From NCBI GenBank assembly GCA_033032865.1, contig JAWHQI010000009.1, forward strand, positions 12,294,001 through 12,358,000: a DNA stretch of 64,000 bases, written 5' to 3'. Shown one piece after another: positions 56,169 to 64,000 of this stretch (the stretch's first letter is position 1; the number at the start of each line of letters is the position of its first letter). This stretch comes from Dactylorhiza incarnata. Lineage: Eukaryota > Streptophyta > Magnoliopsida > Asparagales > Orchidaceae. Below the pieces are notes generated by a model. The model saw only the letters and a program-made list of their open reading frames with translations, was not told the DNA's origin and made no database searches. Both the position numbers and the translations under genes were made by a program.

Positions 56169-58377
56169 CTATTTTCTTTTTCCTTTTGTCGCTTCAGCTT
56201 TCTTGGATGTAGGTTGTCGAGAACTCTTTCTTGGCTCTAAATTTGTATCCATACAATTAGTGACTTGTTGCCAAGTTAAACCTTCTCCCGGAAAAACCTC
56301 CTCATCTTCATCTTCTAAAATTTCAGCGGAGTTGACATTTACCATCCACTCTGTGACTTGTCCTTCTTCAAAGTTTATTGATGCAATTGGATCTCTTTTT
56401 GTTCTAGCAAATTTTGTCTTCAAATTTGCATTGAACTTCACGAATACTAGATCATTTAATCTCTTATGATCTAATCTATTTCGTTTCTTTGAATGAAGCT
56501 ACAAAAATATGAAAAATCCAAAATTCTTAATATAGTTAAACCTTATAAACATAAACATTAAAAAAGTAAAACAATTAACCATCTCAAATGTGCTCCAATT
56601 CCTTTCACACCCTGATGAACTAGTAGTTAAGCTAAGTACCCTTATGGCCATGTCCCTTAATTCAGGCGCACTGTTGGCATGAAGCTTCCACCAATTAACT
56701 ACAAAAGTTAAGAGTCGTGCAAATGATAATTTGGAGCCCAAATAAATAAAATCACACAATTTTTTTTTTGTTTTTATATGGTTATACCAAGAATGAGGGA
56801 AGGGCTACTTCTTTGCCTTTTAGCTGCATCTCTACCAAAAGTCCCTTCTTGATTTCGGTAAAAGCAAATTTGATCTGAGATGCGATCTTCGATTGATGTA
56901 TCTCTTGCATACATTTTTGACATGCAATCAATAACACTATCCATGAATTTCCCATCTTTTTCAATACTTTCCCAAGCAGAGTAGTAAAAAAAAGGATTTA
57001 AAAAATATCCGGTAAGATGCAATGGAGTACTTAACTTGCTCTGCCATCTTGCATCAATAAGCTTCCATATAGGAAGATATCTGGCCTCCTTATTCTCAAG
57101 AGCAAGAGCAATCTCCTCCTTAGCTTTTAGAAAATCTCCATACAACCATCCCATCGAAGGCTCATCGCCATCGACTCTTCTTAACACCTTCACCAATGTA
57201 GCAAATATGCTAATAGCCAATTCAACATCCGCCCGGAATTTAGCTTTAAATATTATGGCATACACCTTCAATTTAAAAAATGATTTGGATTAATGCAATA
57301 AGTCAATTACCCAAGTAAATTAAATAACAAATTCTAATCTAAATACTTTTACCTTCTTTGCTAGTGGAGTCCGTGATAACTTGACATCATCCCACTGTTG
57401 AGATGATAGCATTGCCCTCAACTCTTTCTTCTTCTCGTGTATGCTCTGTAGGGAAAGAAAGGCTGTAGCAAATCTCGTAACTCCAGGACGAATTATATCA
57501 TGGGAATCCAAATCTTTAGTAAATTGTCTTAAAAGATCAAGTGAAAATGTATGCCCATAGATAAATACGGTGAGTGTCCGTCCCAAGGTGATGGAATTTT
57601 TAATTTGCTTAATCCTTGCTATAGCTGCAAGTAATAAATTTATAGTATGTGCAACGCAGGATGTCCAAAATATATGAGGTCTTTTCATTGTTAGCATCTT
57701 TGCTGCTGACATATTGTTTGATGCATTGTCAGTAACTACCTGCACACTACGTTCTCCTCTCCTGGGCCCGACTCAGATCCGATTGCTTCATCCACAAAAT
57801 CGAAAATAAACTTTCCATCATGTACATCCGACGAAACATTCTTGGACATCCAAAAGGCAACACCGGTGTCACAATGCACCACAATATTCATAATGCTTTG
57901 TCCCCTTCGATCCGTCCAAGCATCAGTGACAGTAAGTATGCTACAACCATTGACTCTGCATCTAGCGGTGAACGTGCTCAGTGACTCTTTCGTATGCTCC
58001 ACTTCTTTTTTGAGATGTTTCTCTCTTAAATCGTATATGCTGGGACCTCTCAACCCTGGGCCAACCTTTCCAACATCTTGCAACATATGATCAAAAGATG
58101 GTAAGACACATACATTAAATGAAACACCAGCCTCATATACCCATCTCGCAATGTATGTGTTAGCGTCTTCTCTAGCTTGCTTCTTCCACTTATCTCCAAG
58201 TGTGGTTTGTCCTCCTTTTACCCTACGTGATATTTCCTCCGATGATAGTTCGAATATTTTATCCATTGGACCTTTGCTACTCATTTGAGAGAACAAATGA
58301 GTATGTGAACTGGTTGTGCCCTCATCCATCTCAAAACCAACTGTTATGTCCTCCCGATCAACTACTAATCTCGCCAT
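56169..58377 (-). pseudogene. hAT transposase gene, four exons, one frameshift, N terminus truncated
   Basis: Exon 1 (58377-57353) carries the RNase H-like domain: ILTVTDAWTDRRGQSIMNIV with the first catalytic Asp, then VTDNASNNMSAAKML with the second, and CVAHTINLLLAAI. A 2-base TG expansion near 57740 shifts the frame between ENVV and QVVTDNAS. Exon 2 (57269-56788) reads VYAIIFKAKFRADVEL and HLTGYFLNPFFYYSA. Exon 3 (56698-56580) has NWWKLHANSAPELRDMAIRV and SSSGCERNWSTFEM, the C-terminal Glu and dimerisation region. Exon 4 (56498-56169) reads LHSKKRNRLDHKRLNDLVFV and an acidic/basic tail. Introns have GTAAAA, GTATAA and GTTAAT donors, and phases agree. The usual N-terminal BED zinc finger is missing; the gene is cut at 58394 by the Cassandra-like element. 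Confidence 0.8.
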
Positions 58378-58394
58378 CTTAGTTTGGAATTAAA

Positions 58395-59084
58395 TGATAA
58401 TTTGGACCCTCAAATATCAGAGACGTCTTTTTGGAGCAAGTGGTGAAGTTGTGCTGAGAACTCCATAGTTATGCGTGCTCTGGTTACGAGTAGTTCTGAG
58501 ATGGGCGACCTCATGGGAAATGCTTGTAGGCACTTAATCGTGCAGTTAATATGAGCCGAGATGAACTAAAACAGACAATACTTTTGATATTATCGAGGTT
58601 GAGCTGTTTTAAATGATATTAGAGCTAGATCTCTTACAGTACGACGTGTGGTTCAGAGATGAACCGCGGAAGATGGTGGACCTGAAACATCTTGAATTTG
58701 ATGCGGGCAGAGAGTGTCTTTGTATACGGTGAAGCCCAGACAAAACGTCTCTTGACAAACTTCTAGGATGATAGGATTCTAGGTGAAAGGAAGTGCATGA
58801 ATGAGTCGAATATCACATCGAAATTAGATGAAAGTTGCTGGGTTTAGGTAATAGTTTGGACCCTCAAATATCAGAGGCACCTTTTCAGAGTAAATAGTGA
58901 AGTTGTGTTGGAAAATCTGTAGTTAAGTGTGCTTCAGTGAGAGTAGTCTTGGGATGCGTGACCTCTTGGGAAGTACTCGTAGGCCATATATGAAAAAAGA
59001 CAAAACCGTACTGTGTTCAGCATAGTCTGAGCTGTGATGAAAAGCAGACAATATTTCTGATATTGTCGGAGTTGGGTCGTTACA
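58395..59084 (+). mobile_element. Cassandra-like TRIM with 5S-rRNA-like LTRs
   Basis: Two short repeats (58395-58611 and 58849-59084) flank about 240 bp of non-coding DNA. The 3' copy ends GGGTCGTTACA. A decayed PBS (TGATATTAGAGC for TGGTATCAGAGC) follows the first copy. Each repeat contains the 3' half of plant 5S rRNA (AGTTAAGTGTGCTTCAG, GTAGTCTTGGGATGCG and GTGACCTCTTGGGAAGT in the second copy). Cassandra is the known TRIM family with 5S-derived Pol III promoter sequence in its LTRs. The two LTRs differ considerably, so the copy is old. No clear TSD was found. Confidence 0.7.
58880..58965 (+). promoter_or_regulatory. 5S-rRNA-like Pol III control region in Cassandra-like 3' LTR
   Basis: AGTTAAGTGTGCTTCAGTGA corresponds to the 5S A-box region and GTCTTGGGATGCGTGACC to the C-box region. 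Both have a few substitutions relative to functional plant 5S. The 5' copy lies at about 58455-58540 and is more diverged. Confidence 0.65.
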
Positions 59085-59971
59085 CCACGTGGCAGTCAGC
59101 TATTACTTCTTCTCTAGTGGACGCTGATCACTGAGGTGGTTGTTAGTGAATTTGGAAATAGTTCTGGTACACTTGTACCCCTCCTGCCAAAACATCATCC
59201 TCGTCGTTGGAATGCAGGGTTTGAAAACTTGAATGAGTGCAACAACCTTTATTGGAGCGAGTTCATTGGTCAATAAGAAAATTGTAGGCAGGCCAAAGTA
59301 CCGCATGTTCCTGAACAAGTTGTCATTTTTGATCTGGGTGGCACTATATGTTAATGCTGAAAGAGTCCAATGGAATGGCTTCACGGGCCATGCTATGTTC
59401 TGATTCAGAATCGATTGGCTTCAAGAAGCGTTGGCTTGGATTCTTGATTAGAGTCAGTTGCCGGAAATGCCTCAAGAATTACTGGTGTGGATGATGGAAA
59501 GTCATCAAGAATGCCCTCAGAGATTATCTTTATTTTGCCGGCGTCGTAAGGACATAAGACACAACACAAATGTACTTCTGCGGGGTTCTTTGGTGCAGCC
59601 AACACCAATATTGGTGGTGGCGGCGACACTTGTGGACATGCATCAAGCACAAATCCTAGACAATATTTATGGAAAGTATATTCAAGAATATACTCCCAGA
59701 TATAAATAAGAATTGTTTAGTTTATGAGAGCCAGTGGGTTATATAAAACAAACTATATTTGGAAAAAAATGAAAATAAAGATCTTCTTTAATATATATAT
59801 ACATATCCTGTTCAGCTAGTTCAGAATTTGTTTGGTGCTGCAATGGTACCTCAATAATAATGGATCAGGCTTAACATTTGAAGAGTATTGAGTAACGAAG
59901 ACATTTATGAGTGAGTTTGGATGTTTAATGTTAGGAAGACCGGAGAAGTGCGAAGATCACAAAATAGATTG
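59085..59971. other. Unassigned sequence between TRIM and Copia element
   Basis: Two minus-strand frames (59103-59384, 93 codons; 59405-59650, 81 codons) show no motif I recognise and lack flanking splice or promoter evidence. I see no ENGase exon, RNA gene or repeat structure here. Confidence 0.3.
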
Positions 59972-60154
59972 TGTTAGAAAAGCCCATGTAATGACCCATT
60001 TTGGAGCCCAATTGTTTTCTTATTTTTCTCTCTTCTCTTTAGTCCCACATCATGTATAAGGATTTTCTCTCTCTTTCTCCCTCCTATATATTTGTATTCA
60101 TACATTGTATTCAATATGAGAGATAATATATACAAGGTTGCGCTCTTTTCTACA
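59972..60154 (+). repeat. 5' LTR of element D
   Basis: TGTTAGAAAAGC..TTTTCTACA, 183 bp, contains TATA box CTATATATT (60083-60091) and pyrimidine-rich flanks (CTCTCTCTTTCTCCC). Confidence 0.8.
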
Positions 60155-60170
60155 TGGTATCAGAGCCAGG
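60155..60170 (+). other. Primer-binding site of element D
   Basis: TGGTATCAGAGCCAGG starts at the first base after the LTR. Its first 12 bases match the initiator tRNA-Met complement perfectly. Confidence 0.9.
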
Positions 60171-60985
60171 TTCGGCCTATTCTAACCGCAGCCTGCTCAT
60201 TCTAACCGCAACCCGCTCATTCTACGGTCTTCAGCGGTTTCCTCTCTCAAACCGCTCTCTCTCCCGTGGATCTACCTCCAATCCTTCCTCCTCCTCCTCG
60301 TAACCTCGTTTGCATTTATAGTTTTTTCTCCTCCCTGGGTCCCACCTGCTTGCCGCGCCTCTTCAGTGGCCTCCTCCCGCAGTCTCGTACGAGCTCTCAC
60401 GCGTCTTCCTCTGCTATCGCTTCCAGCGACCTCTTCTAGCAGCTACGCGATCTCTGCGGCCTTCCTCTTCAGCGACCTCCCCAGCGCCTTTCAGCGGCTT
60501 CTTCAGCGACATCTTCAGCGCCTTTCAGCGGTCGCTTCTCCTATTCGCAGCGGTTTCTTCCTGCTATGCTAACCGCACCCCTTTAGCGGCCTCCTACTCG
60601 CAGCGACTGCTTCTCCTACTCGCAGCGGCTGCTTCTCCCTCTCCTCAGCTAGCCGCACCCCTCACAGCGGCCTTTCCCTCCAGCAGACCGTGCGGCTTCT
60701 CCTTCAGCAACAGCGGCCTCTCCCTGCCGGTCTCCTCTTTCTCCCTCTGCGGTCTGCGCTCTCTGCCGAGCTTTCTCCTGCTCGCCTTCAGCCGGTCTCC
60801 CCTCTATCAAGCGAGCTCTCCTGCTCGCCGCTCCCTCCGCGGTCTGCTCCTGCACGCAGATCGTGCGGCCTCCAGCGGTCTGCCAGCGGCCTCCCAGCGG
60901 CCTCCCAGCGGCTCTCTGCCGAGTTCCTATCCAGCGGCCTCCCAGCGGCTTCCTCTCCAGCGACCTGTCTTCTGCAGCAGTCCGC
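60171..60985 (+). repeat. CAGCGGC-type degenerate repeat in place of gag capsid region
   Basis: About twenty copies of CAGCGG/CAGCGA-type words separated by 5-30 bases of C/T-rich sequence fill the stretch between PBS and gag tail. No plant Copia gag (UBN2-like) wording is visible in any frame. Open frames here on both strands follow from the GC-rich composition. Confidence 0.65.
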
Positions 60986-63900
60986 ATGGCTCCTGCTCGT
61001 GGAGAACATTCAGGGCCTCCGGGAATGGGTCGCGGTGGCCGTCCACGCCCTAAGTATTCCTTCTGTAGCAGGGATGGACACCTTGCGACGACTTGCTATC
61101 GCAAACATGGTCTGCCTCCCCGTCCGCTTGATTCTATTGCTGTCGACAGTCCTCCTGCCACTCATGCTGATCTTGAAGAAGTCCGCCTCCAGCTCCAACA
61201 ACTCTACGACACGCTCAACCGCCCACCTGCCTCCGTTGCCTCCGCTGCCTCCATCTCCAATGAAGATATTGTATGTCTCTCCACTACTCCACGCTGGATA
61301 GTGGATTCAGGTGCTACTCACCATATCACCTCGCTAAAACCACACCAATACTTGGATTCTCCGCATCCTAAGTATATCACAGTAGCCAATGGCGACACCG
61401 TTCCTGTCTCCGGCTCTGCTGATATCCTCCTCAATTCCTCTCTCCCTCTCCGCTCGGTTCTTCATGTCCCGGGCTCCCCGTTTAATTTACTTTCCGTTAG
61501 TCGCCTCACTGCCGATTTAGACTGCTCAGTAACATTCACCCCTTCTTCTTTCCTGATACAGGATCGACGGACGCAGAGTATAATTGGTAAAGGACGACTG
61601 CAAAACGGGCTCTACCTTCTTGATGTTTCTCCTACCATCCTCTCTTCAGTCTCCTCCGTTGAATGACATCAACGTCTTGGGCATGCGCCTCTTCCTGTCC
61701 TTCAGAAGGCTCTTCCAGATATCTCTTTTCCTGCTTTTAAGTGTGACTCATGTATTTTGGGGAAACAACATCGTTCCTCCTTTCCTTCCCATTGTACTCG
61801 GAGCTCTGCTCCTTTTGTTTTAGTTCACTCCGATGTTTGGGGCCCATACAAAATTCCTAGTATCTCTGGTTATCGCTACTTTATCACCTTTATAGATGAT
61901 TATTCTCGCACAACATGGTTATATTTACTTCGCGATCGCTCCGAGCTTCACCGTGTATTTCGGGCTTTCGTTTTGGAGATTCGCACACAGTTTTCTGCAA
62001 ACATAAAAACTCCCAGGACAGATAATGCTCGCGACTACACTAGCCACCACTTTGCTAATCTCTGCTCGGACTTTGGGATCATTCACCAGACGTCGTGTGC
62101 CTATACCCCCCAACAAAATGGCATTGCTGAATGTAAAAATAGGCATCTGCTCGATGTTGTTCGCTCTCTCATGCTTCAAATGCAGGTACCCAAAGTCTAT
62201 TGGAACTTTGCGCTATCCACGACGTGCTATCTCATTAACCGCCTACCTTCCTCCGTCCTCCAGCATGCTACTCCGTTTAGCCTCCTTTTCCCCTCCACTC
62301 CGGCATTCTCTCTCACACCCCGCATATTTGGTTGTACCTGCTACGTTCACCTTCTGGGCCCGCCCACGGACAAGTTGGCTCCCCGGGCGGCCAAACATAT
62401 GTTTGTTGGCTATTCTCGTACTCAGAAAGGCTACGTTTGCTACTCTCCTGCTACCCGTAAAGTGACAGTTTCTGCTGATGTTACCTTTCGGGAAGACCAA
62501 CCCTTCTTCAACGCTCCACCACCACCTCCTCCACCACAATCCTTCCCTCGACCAGTCATTCCTGTTACCACTCCTCTACCAATACTCCCTCCTGACTCGG
62601 TCCTGCTTTCCACAAGCCCCCTCTTATCCGTGTCTACACCCGTCGCCCTCCTCGCTCCGTTGCCCCAATGCAGTCGGCTTCGACCTCTGACACTCTGCGC
62701 TCTGCTGATCCGGCACCAGCCTCCACCGCTCATCCGTTGGCGAACTATGTATCCTTACATCGCCTCACCCTACAGCTTCAAACCTTTGCTACTTCATTAT
62801 CTTCTATCTATACCTAACTCTGTGCAGGAGGCTCTCCAACATCCCGGCTGGCGGGCAACAATGGATGAAGAAATGACAGCTCTCTGGGCCAATCAGACAT
62901 GGGACTTGGTCCCTCTCCCCCCAAACCAGACTCCTGTTGGGTGTAAATGGGTTTTTGTCATCAAGCATGCTCCTGATGGGACAATTGACCGTCTTAAGGC
63001 AAGACTGGTGGCTCGTGGCTTTACTCAACAACAAGGTCTCGATTATGAGGAAGCGTTCTCCCCAGTGGCCAAGCTCAACACAGTTCGTGTCCTTCTCTCT
63101 GTCGCTGTGCATCGCCATTGGCCATTACATCAGCTGGATATCAAGAATGCGTTTCTCAATGGTGACCTACAAGAAACAGTCTACATTCAACAACCGCCCG
63201 AGTTTGAGACCACGGGGGAGTCTCGAGTTTGTCACCTTAAGAAGTTCATTTATGGTCTCAAACAATCACCTCGAGCATGGTTTGATAAGTTCAGTAAGAC
63301 TGTTCGGGAGGTTGTCTTTACACGGAGCTCGACAGACTTCTCTCTGTTCACTCGACATCGAACAACAAGAACGGTTCTTCTGTTGGTATATGTTGACGAT
63401 ATCCTAATCACAGGAGATGATTCAAAGGGAATACAAGCGGTCAAACAACATCTGAGCTCCGTTTTTCAAACAAAAGATCTGGGGAACCTTCGATACTTCC
63501 TTGGTCTGGAGATCGCAAGACGTCCTGATGGACTTGTCCTCTTTCAGCGAAAGTACTGTCTCGACCTCCTTCAAGATGCTGGCTATTCTGGATGCAAGCC
63601 GATTAACACCCCGATGGATGTCAATCACAAGCTGTGTGCACATGCTTCTGATGCAGATCTTCTTCTTCCAAACCCAGAGTACTCTCGACGACTTGTTGGG
63701 AAACTGATTTACCTAACAGTCACGAGACCAGATATATCCTTTGCTGTTGGGGTTGTCAGCCGATTTATGCATTCCCCTCGAATGTCCCATCTTCAGGCCG
63801 TCGAACGCATCCTAAGATACCTGAAAACAACCCCTGGTCAAGGGCTGGTATACAAAACCTCGTCTTCTACTCCAACATTGGTTGCGTAATCTAATGCAGA

Positions 63901-64000
63901 TTATGCTGGTTCCCTGGATGATCAGCGGTCTACTAGTGGATTTTGTACCTACTTTGGAGGTCACCTTGTTACCTGGCGTAGTAAGAAATAGGCTGTGGTT
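60986..64000 (+). pseudogene. Element D gag tail and pol (PR-INT-RT-RNase H), three nonsense mutations
   Basis: The gag tail MAPARGEHSGPPG leads to a zinc knuckle KYSFCSRDGHLATTC whose first Cys is Tyr (TAT for TGT). Protease follows as WIVDSGATHHITS. A TGA at 61664-61666 replaces the Trp normally before HQRLGHA of the integrase zinc domain. Integrase has HSDVWGP, TDNARDYTS and NGIAECKNRH (D, D, E present). RT has KARLVARGFTQQQGLDYEEA, AFLNGDL, YGLKQSPRAW and YVDDILITG. RNase H is broken by TAA at 63887-63889 (VA-stop-SNADYAGS) and by TAG at 63989-63991 (SKK-stop-AVV). All stops are in the same frame and each could be a single substitution. Confidence 0.85.

Larger units (their letters stand above)
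59972..64000 (+). mobile_element. Short-LTR Copia element (element D), 3' end beyond window
   Basis: The 183-bp 5' LTR, a perfect PBS and a Copia-ordered pol (PR, INT, RT, RNase H) are visible. The pol wording (LHQLDIKNAFLNGDL, MFVGYSRTQKGYVCYSP, YLINRLPSSVLQ) suggests the Ivana/Oryco or a neighbouring lineage, a tentative call. The 3' LTR lies beyond the window, so TSDs cannot be checked. Confidence 0.85.

Noticed and set aside
58880..58965. A genuine 5S rRNA gene
   Set aside because: Only the 3' half is present, it is mutated, and a second copy lies in the paired repeat of a TRIM-like element.
60649..61301. Arg/Gly-rich minus and Pro/Ser-rich plus frames upstream of element D protease
   Set aside because: Composition artefacts of the CAGCGG repeat; the zinc knuckle and DSG protease motif fix the real frame.

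Overview
The window is nuclear DNA of a flowering plant, made almost entirely of nested transposable elements, with one recognisable host-gene exon. The plant origin rests on Copia (SIRE/Maximus-like), Gypsy (Tat and chromovirus/Tekay-like), Cassandra-like TRIM, PIF/Harbinger and hAT elements, on spliceosomal introns with GT..AG borders, and on exon 1 of a plant-type cytosolic endo-beta-N-acetylglucosaminidase. I cannot name the species. All family assignments are read from motifs by eye.

Left part (1-44300) is a set of insertions inside one old Tat-type Gypsy element whose pol reads on the minus strand (42587-41865, then 31020-28674). A Copia LTR (1-474 + 27797-28673) interrupts the pol end. 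A solo long Gypsy LTR (475-27796, TSD TTAAG) sits in that LTR. A full SIRE-like Copia element (3914-26463, TSD AATAC) sits in the solo LTR. A 10.4-kb LARD-like Gypsy element with two 4-kb LTRs (15765-26169, TSD CTTTT) sits in the 5' LTR of the SIRE element. Separately, another long-LTR Gypsy element (31026-41859, TSD GAAAG) splits the Tat reverse transcriptase. A second SIRE-like remnant (42588-45620) cuts the Tat element on its right.

The SIRE-like element at 3914 carries gag, PR-INT-RT-RNase H and an additional ORF downstream of pol. All are on the minus strand, with frameshifts mostly at short A runs. The other Gypsy elements of the left part have no intact coding capacity.

Right part (45625-64000): a possible 5' exon region of a minus-strand host gene, a 264-bp MITE, then ENGase exon 1 (46974-47330, plus). 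The ENGase intron is invaded by a 7.4-kb PIF/Harbinger element (47529-54911, TSD TTA), whose ORF1 is itself broken by an hAT-type element (48508-49492, TSD GTCTCCTT) and a second PIF/Harbinger element (49814-51785, TSD TAA). A four-exon hAT transposase gene (58377-56169, minus) follows, then a Cassandra-like TRIM with 5S-rRNA-like LTRs (58395-59084). About 0.9 kb is unassigned. The last feature is a short-LTR Copia element (59972 to beyond the window) that lacks a gag capsid region and has three nonsense mutations. No further ENGase exon is visible in the window.

The most interesting signals are in the LTRs rather than in the genes. (1) Three related SIRE-type LTRs each carry a different array of short palindromes at the same place, about 100-170 bp upstream of a TATA box; in one, the array matches the heat-shock-element dimer TTCnnGAA. 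(2) Two unrelated long Gypsy LTRs each carry tandem repeats with a period of exactly 158 bp at the same relative position, although the repeat sequences differ.
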